A stretch of DNA of 39,539 nt from Porphyromonadaceae bacterium UBA3327 (GTDB lineage Bacteria > Bacteroidota > Bacteroidia > Bacteroidales > Muribaculaceae), in NCBI GenBank assembly GCA_002361155.1, contig DERZ01000020.1, forward strand, positions 1,230 through 40,768, given 5' to 3'. The translations under genes were made by a program, and so were the position numbers. Shown in pieces: positions 30,585 to 39,269 of this stretch (position 1 is its first letter; every line of letters starts with the position of its first letter). The notes below the pieces were generated by a model. The model worked only from the letters and a program-made list of their open reading frames with translations, was not told the DNA's origin and made no database searches.

Positions 30585-33086
30585 TCACTCACCCCCCTGC
30601 TCTGCGGTGAGAGTGAGGCGTGCGGGAGCGAGTCCCTTTGCCTTTGCTTCGAAGAATATTTCTCCCGGCCGGTCGCCGGCCTGAACTATGGCGGTTGCCG
30701 CGCCGCTGAAAAGATCCGTCACCGGCTCGTGGAAAAGGCGCAGACTTTTCGGGTCGCCGTTGGCGGCGGCCCGGAATCTGCCGGCCCCTTTCACCGTGAA
30801 TTTAACCTCGCGGCTGTCGGTCGGCACGAAATTGCCATCCTTGTCCACGGCGCGGACGGTGATATAGACTAGATCCTCGCCGTCGGCATCGAGCCGCAGT
30901 CTGTTCGGCACCAGCTCGAGGCGAGCCGCCTTTCCGGAAGTGCGGATGCTCTTCTCCCCGGCTACGCTGCCGTCGGCATTATAGGCCACCACCATCACCT
31001 CGCCGGGCTGATAGACGGCATCCTCCCAGATGAGGCGGTAGCGGTCCATGGCCTTGCGGTCCTGAATGCGGTCGGCATTCTCCGATTTCTGGCGTTCCCG
31101 GAAGGGCAGAGCCTGCTTCTCGCTGTAATCAAGCGGGGTTGCCGCAGTTTTGGTACGCTTGCCGTATGATTTTCCGTTGATGAAAAGTTCTGCCGAAGGA
31201 TAGGAGGTATAGGCCACTACCGGCACCCTCTTCCCCTCCATTCCCTTCCAGTTCCAGTGCGGAAGGATATGGAGCGTGGCGTCGTTCCTGTTCCACTGGG
31301 AGCGGTAGAGGTAATAGCGGTCTTTGGGTAGAGAGGCGAGATCCACTATTCCGAACACGCTCGAATGGTTCGGCCAGGCGTCGGTGTCGTAGGGAGAGGG
31401 CTCGCCGAGGTAGTCGAAACCGGTCCATACAAACTGCCCTATCATCCAGGGATAATCGTCATCCATGGAGAAATCCACATCCGGGATGTTGGACCAGGAG
31501 CAGAATTCCGTATCGTAGGAGGATGACTGGTTCGAGGGATATTTCATATCGTACCTTAGTTCCATCGGGAGCATGTAGACTCCGCGGGAGGAAACGGTGG
31601 AGGCGGTCTCGCTGCCGAGCACGAGCCGCTGCGGGAGCTTTTCGTAGGCGAGAGTGTAATATTGCGGCTTATAGTTGAAGCCGGGTATGTCGAGTGTCGC
31701 GGCGAAACCGTTGTCGATCACTGCTCCGAACTGGTCCATTCCGCATGTCACCGGACGCGTCGGGTCGAGACGGTGGCATATATCCTGCAGCATCGACAGC
31801 TCCATGACCCCGTCGGGACCCCACTGGCTCGGCACTTCATTGCCTACCGACCACATCACCACCGAGGCGTTGTTGCGGAAATGCCGCAGCATGTTCTCCA
31901 TGTCGCGCGGCGCCCATTCGCTGAATATGGAGCCATAGCCGTTCTCGCTCTTGGGGCGGAATCCCCAGTCGTCGAAAGGCTCGATCATCAGCATCATGCC
32001 CATCTCGTCGCAGAGCTCCACCAGTTCGGGTGCCGGCATATTGTGGGCGGTGCGGATGGCGTTGGCACCCATATCCTTGAGGATTTCTATCTGATGGGCG
32101 AGGGCGGCGCGGTTCACGGCGGCTCCGAGGGGGCCGAGGTCATGATGCTGGCATACCCCCTTGAATCTGGTGTGTTCTCCGTTGAGAAAGAATCCCTTCT
32201 CCGGTATATAGTCAAGGCTTCTTATGCCGAACCTGGTGCGGTATTCATCCACATCGCTGCCCTTAACGTTAAGGCGTGTGCGCGCCGTATAGAGCAAGGG
32301 AGTCTCCGGGCTCCACCTTTTCGGATCCTTCACGAGGAAATCCTGTACGAAAGGCTGCCCCTGGGAGTGATAGACCGTATGGTTCTGGGCCACGATGTTG
32401 CCGTCCGGATCCAGAATATCGGTCTTGACCAGGATCTGTTCTCCTCTGGCCGCACCTGCTATCTCGGTGGATAGTCTTACCGATGCCTCTTTCCCGCTTA
32501 CGAAGGGAGTGACTATGTATGTGCCCCAGGTGGGTACATGCACCGGCGAGGTGGTCACGAGGCGCACATTGCGATATAGGCCGGCGCCCGGATACCAGCG
32601 GCTTGACCTGGGCTTGTTCTCAAGCGATACCTCCACGCTGTTCCTGCCGGGCACCATCAGTCCTTGCGGCACATTTATATAGAATGAATTGTAGCCGTAT
32701 GCCCAGTTGCCGACGCGCCGGCCGTTGACATAGACCACCGGATTAGACATCGCTCCGTCGAATTCGAGGGTGAAAGTCTTGCCTGTGGTGTCGGGGACTT
32801 CTACCTCGGTCTTGTAGAATCCCTTCCCCATGTAGGGGAGACCGCCGGTGCGGCCGGTCTTCCATGTGGCCTCGGTTTCGCCGTTCTGTTCCACGGTGAC
32901 CTTCTGCAGGTCGTTGTCGCGGGAGAACGGGCCGTAGATGGCCCAGTCATGAGGAACGTTCACATTTTTCCAGGAAACGGAGTCTTTACTGAATTCCCAG
33001 TTCTTGATGGGCTGCGAGCTGCGCAGGGCCGTGCAGGGAGTGGCGGCGGCGATTATTAACAGAACTGTAGCTGCGGGTTTCAACAT
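30585..33086 (-). CDS. Glycoside hydrolase family 2 (beta-galactosidase-like), secreted
   Basis: An 833-residue enzyme with an N-terminal signal sequence (to about residue 20). Domain order: jelly-roll sugar-binding domain (30-180), immunoglobulin-like domain (185-285), TIM barrel (290-600), then DUF4982-type and Ig-like C-terminal domains. The acid/base is E417 in MWSVGNEVP and the nucleophile is E494 in LGSETAS, as in GH2 beta-galactosidases of Bacteroidales polysaccharide-use systems. It is probably periplasmic or surface-exposed and acts on beta-galactosides or related linkages in host or dietary glycans. No SusC/SusD pair adjoins it in the window, so it stands alone rather than in a classical PUL. 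Confidence 0.92.
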   Translation of the reverse strand: MLKPAATVLLIIAAATPCTALRSSQPIKNWEFSKDSVSWKNVNVPHDWAIYGPFSRDNDLQKVTVEQNGETEATWKTGRTGGLPYMGKGFYKTEVEVPDTTGKTFTLEFDGAMSNPVVYVNGRRVGNWAYGYNSFYINVPQGLMVPGRNSVEVSLENKPRSSRWYPGAGLYRNVRLVTTSPVHVPTWGTYIVTPFVSGKEASVRLSTEIAGAARGEQILVKTDILDPDGNIVAQNHTVYHSQGQPFVQDFLVKDPKRWSPETPLLYTARTRLNVKGSDVDEYRTRFGIRSLDYIPEKGFFLNGEHTRFKGVCQHHDLGPLGAAVNRAALAHQIEILKDMGANAIRTAHNMPAPELVELCDEMGMMLMIEPFDDWGFRPKSENGYGSIFSEWAPRDMENMLRHFRNNASVVMWSVGNEVPSQWGPDGVMELSMLQDICHRLDPTRPVTCGMDQFGAVIDNGFAATLDIPGFNYKPQYYTLAYEKLPQRLVLGSETASTVSSRGVYMLPMELRYDMKYPSNQSSSYDTEFCSWSNIPDVDFSMDDDYPWMIGQFVWTGFDYLGEPSPYDTDAWPNHSSVFGIVDLASLPKDRYYLYRSQWNRNDATLHILPHWNWKGMEGKRVPVVAYTSYPSAELFINGKSYGKRTKTAATPLDYSEKQALPFRERQKSENADRIQDRKAMDRYRLIWEDAVYQPGEVMVVAYNADGSVAGEKSIRTSGKAARLELVPNRLRLDADGEDLVYITVRAVDKDGNFVPTDSREVKFTVKGAGRFRAAANGDPKSLRLFHEPVTDLFSGAATAIVQAGDRPGEIFFEAKAKGLAPARLTLTAEQGGE

Positions 33087-33148
33087 AGAGATAGGGTTTT
33101 ATCGGTAAAAACGACGTTGTAATCGGCTATATTGCTCAGTAAAACATA

Positions 33149-33200
33149 TAAAAACGCAAAAAGATGCCAGACTGTAAGCTGGCATCTTTTTACGTTTTTA
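33149..33200 (-). terminator. Terminator after the small lipoprotein gene
   Basis: A perfect 13-bp stem (AAAAAGATGCCAG/CTGGCATCTTTTT), extended by an outer AAAAACG/CGTTTTT pair, starts 12 bp past the stop at 33212 on the minus strand. It separates this gene from the GH2 gene. Confidence 0.88.
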
Positions 33201-33211
33201 TTGAGAAAGGA

Positions 33212-33628
33212 TCAGTTTCCCTGCTTCTCTTTCTCGCGCTGTTCGCGGCGCTCTTTCTGTTTCTCTTTCCATGCGCGGGCTTTTGCCTCGGCATCGTCCA
33301 CGCCCTGCTCGGCCACCTGCTTTGTTTTGTCGGCAGCTTTCTTGAGAGCGTCGTTCACTGCTTTGTCGGCAGTGTTGGCGGCATTGTTCACTTCCTTCTT
33401 CACTTCGGTTTTGGTCGAAGTCTTCTTGGAAGTATTTTTCTCTGCCGGAGCCTCGACTTCCTCTGCGGGAACAGTCATGGTGTCGGCAACTACGGTGTCC
33501 ACAGTCTCTTCGACCACGATGGAATCGGAGTCGGCGGCTGCGTTGTCATCCGCACTCTTGTTGCCGCCGCAAGCGGTCATTGCTACTGCCATGAAGCCGG
33601 CACAGAGTGTGAAAAAAAACTTTTTCAT
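33212..33628 (-). CDS. Small low-complexity lipoprotein
   Basis: A 138-residue lipoprotein with lipobox MTACG (Cys20). The mature part starts with an acidic Asp/Ser/Val stretch, then becomes helical and charged: Lys/Thr/Ala-rich (KKTSTKTEVKKEVNNAANTA) and finally a dense KEKQKERREQREKEK coil. It resembles small Lpp-like or osmotically induced envelope lipoproteins in style, but I recognise no family. It lies 24 bp past the next lipoprotein gene on the same strand, so the two may share a transcript. Confidence 0.8.
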   Translation of the reverse strand: MKKFFFTLCAGFMAVAMTACGGNKSADDNAAADSDSIVVEETVDTVVADTMTVPAEEVEAPAEKNTSKKTSTKTEVKKEVNNAANTADKAVNDALKKAADKTKQVAEQGVDDAEAKARAWKEKQKERREQREKEKQGN

Positions 33629-33652
33629 CTGTCGTTGATATTATATTTCGTA

Positions 33653-34420
33653 TTATTTACCTGCTGTTTTGCGAGCGATTTCGCGGCTCTTCTCGATGTG
33701 TGTGCGGTCGATGATCATGCCGCCGCGTACGGTCTTGGTGGGCTCGTTGGCAGTCCATGTGGCCATGCAGTCATCCATGCCGCCTTCGAACTCTACGAGG
33801 ACGGTTGCGTCGTCGATGCTTTTGGCATTGCCGTAAAGCATACCCATTTCGGTGTCGTTGTAGTATGCGTAGTACTGCTCAAGCCATTCGCCGAGAGAGT
33901 CTTTGTCATCCATCTCTGTGGAAATCATAAGGGTGGAAGCCGCGAGAGCGTTGTTATTGAACGCGTATGCATAGATGGGGAAAGTGCCTTTTGTGGTGTA
34001 GGCGAGTGCATCGGCGGAAGATACCTCGTCGTTCTTCACCAGATTGGGGAAGTCTGCTTTCACCAGATCCTCAACCTGAGTAAGGTTGAGCTTCCAGTCG
34101 ATGACCGGCATTGTGTAGACGGTCATGGTGGGTTTTACAGTCACCTTGCATACGGCGCTCTCTCCTTCGTATGCGACCGTGATCTTTGCCTCGCCGACGT
34201 GGTTGGCTGTTACCTTGCCGTCCTTGTCGACGGATGCGATGAACTCGTTGTCGGATACGAATGTGCATCCTTTGACATTCGTCTCGATATTGGCATTATC
34301 TTCAAAGTTGATTTCGAGCGTTGTGGTTTCAAGGTTGAAACCATCCTCGGGGTCTTCTGTACCGCAGGCTGCGAACATCATGGGAAGCGCAGCTGCAAGC
34401 ATCAATACGGATTTCTTCAT
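33653..34420 (-). CDS. Lipoprotein with N-terminal bacterial Ig-like domain
   Basis: A 255-residue lipoprotein (lipobox FAACG, Cys19). Residues 30-98 look like a group 2 Ig-like (Big_2) domain: TTLEINFEDN, FIASVDKDGKVTANHVGEAKITVAY, ending KVTVKP. The rest (100-240) is an unassigned globular part with an acidic, aromatic stretch (WLEQYYAYYNDTEMGMLYGN). Surface-exposed adhesion or glycan-binding roles are typical of such lipoproteins but are inferred. It has a perfect promoter upstream (34469-34499). Confidence 0.82.
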   Translation of the reverse strand: MKKSVLMLAAALPMMFAACGTEDPEDGFNLETTTLEINFEDNANIETNVKGCTFVSDNEFIASVDKDGKVTANHVGEAKITVAYEGESAVCKVTVKPTMTVYTMPVIDWKLNLTQVEDLVKADFPNLVKNDEVSSADALAYTTKGTFPIYAYAFNNNALAASTLMISTEMDDKDSLGEWLEQYYAYYNDTEMGMLYGNAKSIDDATVLVEFEGGMDDCMATWTANEPTKTVRGGMIIDRTHIEKSREIARKTAGK

Positions 34421-34468
34421 TTTTTCCGATTTATTAGTTTTTTAAATTATTTGGGTTGAAATTAGCCG

Positions 34469-34499
34469 CAAATTTAGATAAAAATATTTGTGATACAAA
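34469..34499 (-). promoter_or_regulatory. Promoter for the Ig-like lipoprotein gene
   Basis: On the minus strand TTTG (34496-34499), a 19-bp spacer and TAAATTTG (34469-34476). The leader would be about 42 nt. Confidence 0.78.
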
Positions 34500-34561
34500 A
34501 TATGATGCTGATTTTGGTCATATTTCTATATTTTTTGTAGTTTTTACACAGATTTTATTAT

Positions 34562-34602
34562 ATCATGCCTTATATTGAACACTGTTTAGGGAATGGCATG
34601 AT
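34562..34602. repeat. Inverted repeat at the PCMD promoter
   Basis: ATCATGCC (34562-34569) and GGCATGAT (34595-34602) form perfect 8-bp arms 25 bp apart. The right arm touches the -33 TTG of the promoter at 34602-34631, so it may be an operator. Confidence 0.5.
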
Positions 34603-34631
34603 TGTCGGGTTGGGAAATTTTTGTAAATTTG
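34602..34631 (+). promoter_or_regulatory. Promoter abutting the PCMD gene start
   Basis: TTG (34602-34604), a 19-bp spacer and TAAATTTG (34624-34631). Only 4 bp separate it from the ATG at 34636, implying a leaderless message. Confidence 0.6.
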
Positions 34632-34635
34632 CGAC

Positions 34636-35598
34636 ATGAAATCATATTTTCAAAAAGCTGCGGTGGCGATGGCGCTCTTTTTAGCTGTCGCTCCGATGCA
34701 GGCTCTGCGCCTCGAGAAAATCAATTTCGGGGATTTCAGCAACTGGGTCACACGTGACATCAAGGAGTCGGCGGTTCTCGGCGGCAAGGTGAAGACAGTC
34801 TATGCCATAGGTCCGGCAAAACATATCAGGGGAAACGTTCCTTACACCAATCAGGGTGGCTCGCCGTGGGCCACGAGCAACGTCTACGCCAAGGTGTCGG
34901 GTGTGGTGAAGGCCTCCAACACGGTGAGTCCCGCCATGGTGGGAGGCAGTCGCATGGCAAAGCTCTCGACCAAGATGGAAGAGGTGAAGGTGCTCGGAAT
35001 CATCAATCTCGACGTGATGGTGCCCGGCACGATATTTCTCGGCACGGTACGCGAGCCTATCTCGTCGACATCCGATCCCTACAAGAAACTCTCCATGGGG
35101 ATCCCGTATACGAAGCGTCCCAAGGCGCTTGTCTACGATATCCGGGTCGACATGCCGAATGTCAACACCCGTATCAAGTCCACCGGATTCGGCCCGAAGA
35201 AGACTCTTAAGGGGAGAGACAAGGCCGAGGTATATGTGATGCTCCAGAAACGCTGGGAGGATGCCAAGGGCAATATCTATGCCCATCGGGTCGGCACTGG
35301 CCGCGAACGTTATTCCTCTTCAGTACCTCTTAAGAAGGGGCATGTACTCCCCATACATTACGGTGACATCACAAAGACAGCCTGTTACAAGCCTTATATG
35401 CGTCTTCTCGATGGAGAAAACGCATACTATGCGTATAATTCCAAAGGGAAACTGAAGCCTGTCCATGAGGTGGGATGGGCTCCCGAAGGCACAGTCCCCA
35501 CTCATGTGCTGGTGATGTTCTCGTCCACATGCGGCGAGCCTTTCGTAGGGACGGAGGGTCTTGACGTATATGTGGACAATGTGGCCTTCGGTTTCTGA
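34636..35598 (+). CDS. PCMD-domain secreted protein
   Basis: A 320-residue exported protein with a signal peptide (AVAMALFLAVAPMQA). The mature protein resembles the putative carbohydrate metabolism domain (PCMD, PF13201), a jelly-roll-like domain of Bacteroidetes surface proteins. Family-type elements are the N-terminal KINFGDFSNWVTRDIKES, the TSNVYAKVSG region and the C-terminal VLVMFSSTCGEPFVGTEGL followed by YVDNVAFGF. It is probably a carbohydrate-binding surface or periplasmic protein; the ligand is unknown. dapB follows 17 bp downstream, so they could share a message. Confidence 0.82.
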   Translation: MKSYFQKAAVAMALFLAVAPMQALRLEKINFGDFSNWVTRDIKESAVLGGKVKTVYAIGPAKHIRGNVPYTNQGGSPWATSNVYAKVSGVVKASNTVSPAMVGGSRMAKLSTKMEEVKVLGIINLDVMVPGTIFLGTVREPISSTSDPYKKLSMGIPYTKRPKALVYDIRVDMPNVNTRIKSTGFGPKKTLKGRDKAEVYVMLQKRWEDAKGNIYAHRVGTGRERYSSSVPLKKGHVLPIHYGDITKTACYKPYMRLLDGENAYYAYNSKGKLKPVHEVGWAPEGTVPTHVLVMFSSTCGEPFVGTEGLDVYVDNVAFGF

Positions 35599-35615
35599 AT
35601 TAGAAACTCTATAAG

Positions 35616-36362
35616 ATGAAAATAGCAATCATAGGATATGGCAGGATGGGCCATATCATCGAGAGGATAGCCCTGGAGCGAGGTAACACGATTACCTGCC
35701 GCATAGACCGTGACAATCCCGGAGACTTCGACTCGGAGGCGTTTCTTTCGAGCGATGTGGCGATAGAGTTTTCCACGCCCGGCACCGCTCCGGACAATCT
35801 GCTCCGCTGCTTCCGGAGGGGGATTCCGGTGGTTTGCGGCACAACGGGCTGGACAGCGCGGCTCGATGAGTTCCGGCAGCTTTGCGACGATGGAGAGGGC
35901 ACTCTGTTATGGGCCTCTAATTTCTCTGTCGGCGTCAATCTGTTCCGCGCAATCAGCCGCAGCCTCGCCCGCATGATGGACGCTTTCCCGCAGTACCGTC
36001 CGCGGATGGAGGAGGTCCATCATGTCCACAAGCTCGATCATCCGTCGGGTACTGCGGTCACGCTTGCCGAAGACATCGTGGCCGAATGTAGCCGCCTGTC
36101 GGCCTGGGCCGAACCGGAAGAGGGGCGTGAGCTTCCTGAAGATATACTCGGGGTGGACCATATCCGTCGCGGAGAGGTGCCCGGAATACACACGATTCTC
36201 TGGGAGTCCCCCGTCGACGAAATCTCCATAACCCATTCCGCCCGCAACCGAGAGGGATTCGCCCTCGGCGCGGTGATGGCGGCCGAATGGCTCGCCGGGA
36301 GGAAAGGCTTCCGTAACATCGGCGAAATGCTGCGCGACGTCACTGGAATAGATCCCGAATGA
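35616..36362 (+). CDS. dapB: 4-hydroxy-tetrahydrodipicolinate reductase
   Basis: A 248-residue NAD(P)H-dependent enzyme of the lysine/diaminopimelate pathway, which supplies peptidoglycan. The nucleotide-binding GYGRMG is at 7-12, and the catalytic/substrate block EVHHVHKLDHPSGTA at 133-147 holds the conserved His pair and Lys. CGTTGW and ASNFSVGVNLF are also family marks. It lies upstream of lepB, WbqC and DUF4294 genes, an order common in Bacteroidales. Confidence 0.97.
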   Translation: MKIAIIGYGRMGHIIERIALERGNTITCRIDRDNPGDFDSEAFLSSDVAIEFSTPGTAPDNLLRCFRRGIPVVCGTTGWTARLDEFRQLCDDGEGTLLWASNFSVGVNLFRAISRSLARMMDAFPQYRPRMEEVHHVHKLDHPSGTAVTLAEDIVAECSRLSAWAEPEEGRELPEDILGVDHIRRGEVPGIHTILWESPVDEISITHSARNREGFALGAVMAAEWLAGRKGFRNIGEMLRDVTGIDPE

Positions 36363-36405
36363 ACCTCGCGCGGGGAGGGGAATTTTTATTAAATTTAACG
36401 ATTGT

Positions 36406-37836
36406 ATGGAAAATAGGAAATCGACTGCATATTCACTCAGGCAGAGACTGGGCGGTGTGAGGAAGTCGCGCTGGATACGCTTTGCGATTGTATCGCTCAT
36501 ATTCTTTTTCTGGGTTATCCTGATGGGCAACCCGTGGCTGCTCTTGCTGTGGCCGCTGATCATCGACATCTATATCACCCAGTTCATCCCCTGGGCCTGG
36601 TGGAAGAACAGGAAAGTAGTGACGCGCACCGTCATGGCGTGGGTCGACGCCATCGTCTACGCTCTGGTGCTGATCTACTTCATATTCGCCTTCGTGGGCC
36701 AGCAGTATGAGATTCCCTCCTCGAGTCTGGAGAAATCGCTTCTTGTCGGCGACCGTCTCTGGGTGGACAAGACTGTCTACGGCGCACGCGTGCCGCAGAC
36801 CCCGATCCATTTCCCGCTGGCGCAGCATACGCTCCCCATAATCAACACCAGGAGCTATATCGAGAAGCCGCAGCTCGACTATCACCGCATGCCCGGAATC
36901 CGCTCCATCCACCGGGGCGACATCGTGGTGTTCAACTATCCGCAGGGCGACACGGTGGCGCTGAAGGTCCAGAATCCCGACTACTATCAGATATGCGCCG
37001 AGTTGCGTGCCAAAGGCGTGGTCGACCCGAAGGCTCACATACAGAACCATCCGGAGATGTTCGGCGAGCTGATATGGCGTCCGGTGGACCGTCGCGAGAA
37101 TTACGTGAAGCGCACCATCGGTCTTCCCGGCGACCGGCTTAAGATAAAGGATGACACCATCTTCATCAACGGCAAGGCCATTCCTGATCCGGACAACGTC
37201 CAGTTCAACTATATAATCCCTGTAAACGGTCCTGTGGACGCCGGAAAGTGGCAGGAGCTCGGTGTGCGTGCCGAGGATGCCCAGGGCCCGATACGCGACG
37301 AGTACAACGGGTTCTCTTTCTACGATGTGCCCCTGACCGCGGCCATGAAGGCGGAGCTGGAGAAGTGGCCGGAGGTGATCGGTCCGCTCGTGCGCGAGTC
37401 GAGAAGCGGAATGCTCGACCTTACCGGAGTGTTCCCCGTCGGCGCGGGCTATGGATGGACGCGTCCTGACATGGGAGAGATATGGATTCCGAAGCGCGGT
37501 TCCACCCTGCACCTCACTCCCGATAACTACGCCCTCTATGAACGTGCCATACGCACATACGAGGGGAATAGTCTCGAGATGCGCGACGGCCGGATTTTTA
37601 TCAATGGAGAGCCTTCGGAGTACTATACGTTCAAGATGGACTATTACTGGATGATGGGTGACAACCGCGACCGGTCGGCCGATTCCCGATACTGGGGATT
37701 CGTTCCCGAGGATCATGTGGTGGGCTCGCCGGTGTTCATCATAGTGTCGCTCGACAAGGAGAAGAGTCTGTTCGACGGCAAGATCCGATGGAACCGCATA
37801 CTGCGCAATCCGAATCCCGACAAGGGGAAATGGTGA
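36406..37836 (+). CDS. lepB: Signal peptidase I
   Basis: A 476-residue inner-membrane serine protease that removes signal peptides. It has two N-terminal transmembrane segments (about 24-60 and 78-98), then the catalytic IPSSSLEKSLLVGD with S107 (family pattern S-x-S-hydrophobic) and the catalytic Lys K235 in NYVKRTIGLPGD. The conserved GDNRDRSADSRYWGFVPEDHVVG lies near the C-terminus. It is long for the family because of a large insertion between the Lys box and the GDN box, a usual feature of Bacteroidetes LepB. The WbqC-like gene overlaps its stop by 7 bp. Confidence 0.96.
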   Translation: MENRKSTAYSLRQRLGGVRKSRWIRFAIVSLIFFFWVILMGNPWLLLLWPLIIDIYITQFIPWAWWKNRKVVTRTVMAWVDAIVYALVLIYFIFAFVGQQYEIPSSSLEKSLLVGDRLWVDKTVYGARVPQTPIHFPLAQHTLPIINTRSYIEKPQLDYHRMPGIRSIHRGDIVVFNYPQGDTVALKVQNPDYYQICAELRAKGVVDPKAHIQNHPEMFGELIWRPVDRRENYVKRTIGLPGDRLKIKDDTIFINGKAIPDPDNVQFNYIIPVNGPVDAGKWQELGVRAEDAQGPIRDEYNGFSFYDVPLTAAMKAELEKWPEVIGPLVRESRSGMLDLTGVFPVGAGYGWTRPDMGEIWIPKRGSTLHLTPDNYALYERAIRTYEGNSLEMRDGRIFINGEPSEYYTFKMDYYWMMGDNRDRSADSRYWGFVPEDHVVGSPVFIIVSLDKEKSLFDGKIRWNRILRNPNPDKGKW

Positions 37837-38396
37837 TTCCGTTCGCCCCTTCGGCGGAGTGGTATGCCAGTTACCTCCGCGCTGTGGCGTCGGGGCTGTC
37901 GGCGGATGACGCCGCGGTCCGGGCATGCACCGCGGCCGGAGTGGCCGGAAAAGCTTTTTCCAGAACCCTTATAACCGGACCGCAGGGTCCCGTGCGGCTG
38001 ACCGTTCCCGTCGACGGCGGGGCCGGCGTACTGAAGCGCATGGTAGGCGGCGATGGCAGACTGCTCCCCTCCCCTCTTCTTTCTGACCACGGCAAGTGGC
38101 GCCGCGAGCATCTTGGCGCATGGAATGCCGCCTACGGCCGTACCCCATATTTCCCGCATCTCTTCCCGGAACTGGAGTCCGTCTACAACAGTTCCGAGGG
38201 GGAGTCGCTTGCCGGGTTCAGTCTCCGGCTTCACCGGATAGTCATGCGGTGGCTTGGCTCCCCTTTTATCGATGATGAGAACAGAGTGCGGCTCCGGGGC
38301 GTTATGATGGAGTATGAAACAAAAGTTAACAGTTCCGTTTCAATTTTCGACGCTTTATTCCGTTTAGGAAGAAACACTCTTTTCGCACTTCTGTGA
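37830..38396 (+). CDS. WbqC-like family protein
   Basis: A 188-residue protein. The family block KWRREHLGAWNAAYGRTPYFPHLFPELESVY and the early VRLTVPVDGG strand are typical of WbqC-like proteins, which occur in glycan clusters and, in Bacteroidales, next to lepB. The ATG at 37830 overlaps the lepB stop by 7 bp; an in-frame ATG at 37788 lies further inside lepB and adds non-family residues. It overlaps the DUF4294 start (GTGA). Biochemical role not established. Confidence 0.85.
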   Translation: MVIPFAPSAEWYASYLRAVASGLSADDAAVRACTAAGVAGKAFSRTLITGPQGPVRLTVPVDGGAGVLKRMVGGDGRLLPSPLLSDHGKWRREHLGAWNAAYGRTPYFPHLFPELESVYNSSEGESLAGFSLRLHRIVMRWLGSPFIDDENRVRLRGVMMEYETKVNSSVSIFDALFRLGRNTLFALL

Positions 38397-39028
38397 TTTT
38401 CAGGTCCCTCATAGTCGTTCTGCTGTCGGTCGCGTTCCATGCTCTTTGCGGAGGCGTATCCCTTCATGCGCAGGAACCGGGCGATCTGCAACTGAAGGTA
38501 AAGGCTTATAAGGGATTCTCCTACATCGTGGATGAATATGGCGATACCTGCCGGCTCACTTACATCCGCGACATCCACGTATTCCCCCCTCTCAAGTTCA
38601 AAAACAGGAAGCAGGAACAGTTTTACTGGCGCACTGTCCGCGATGTCCGCAAGACGCTTCCGTATGCCAAACTCGCTTTCGCCACGCTTTGCGAGACCTA
38701 CGAGTATATCCAGACCATCCCCGACAAGAAGAAGCGTGAGGAACATCTGAAACGTCTGGAGAAGGACATATTCGAGCAGTACAAGCCGGTGGTGAAGACA
38801 ATGACGAAGAATCAGGGGAAGGTGTTGCTTAAACTGATCAATCGGGAGACCGACCAGACCTCCTATAGTATAGTAAAGGCATTTTTAGGCAGTTTCCGGG
38901 CCGGGTTCTGGCAGACATTCGGCCGCTTTTTCGGCATGAACATGAAAGGGGGCTTCAATCCGAAGAAAGACAAGAACGATGCCATGATAGAGCGGATAGC
39001 CCTGCTGATAGAGCAAGGCGCCCTCTGA
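38393..39028 (+). CDS. DUF4294-family exported protein
   Basis: A 211-residue protein starting with GTG inside the preceding stop codon (GTGA overlap). A signal sequence spans about 1-26 (IVVLLSVAFHALCGGVSLHA). The mature part is basic and matches DUF4294: the RDIHVFPPLKFKNRKQEQFY stretch, then YAKLAFATLCETYEYI and a C-terminal ETDQTSYSIVKAFLGSFRAG. Unknown function; conserved in Bacteroidales downstream of lepB. The last codons and stop are repeated 30 bp later. Confidence 0.85.
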   Translation: MIFRSLIVVLLSVAFHALCGGVSLHAQEPGDLQLKVKAYKGFSYIVDEYGDTCRLTYIRDIHVFPPLKFKNRKQEQFYWRTVRDVRKTLPYAKLAFATLCETYEYIQTIPDKKKREEHLKRLEKDIFEQYKPVVKTMTKNQGKVLLKLINRETDQTSYSIVKAFLGSFRAGFWQTFGRFFGMNMKGGFNPKKDKNDAMIERIALLIEQGAL

Positions 39029-39058
39029 GTGTCCCGCTGAATACTGCGCGCCCTCTGA
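39018..39058 (+). repeat. 11-bp direct repeat spanning the DUF4294 stop codon
   Basis: GCGCCCTCTGA occurs at 39018-39028 (containing the stop) and again, in frame, at 39048-39058. A period of 30 bp. Confidence 0.8.
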
Positions 39059-39169
39059 CAGCATTTGCATATTACATTCGTAGGCCGCTGAAAACATTTC
39101 GCCGGCAACGTCGGGGCTATACAGTTGTCATGTTATTTTCATATTATTTTACTTTTTTTCTCGCTTTTC

Positions 39170-39200
39170 TTGTTTTTTAATAAATTTTAATATATATTTG
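39170..39200 (+). promoter_or_regulatory. Promoter for the terminal secreted-protein gene
   Basis: TTG (39170-39172), a 20-bp spacer and TATATTTG (39193-39200) in very AT-rich sequence. The leader would be about 65 nt before the start at 39270/39276. Confidence 0.7.
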
Positions 39201-39269
39201 CAGCATTAGACGATATCTGCATCGTTTAGCGAATTTTCAAGCTGTTTTTTTAACAACTATCTAATTTCC

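Noticed and set aside
33164..34459. 431-codon plus-strand frame across two lipoprotein genes
   Set aside because: It runs through a terminator and antisense to two genes with lipoboxes; its product is Cys/Phe-rich noise.
36433..37926. 497-codon minus-strand frame opposite lepB
   Set aside because: A shadow; the LepB catalytic Ser and Lys boxes are intact on the plus strand.
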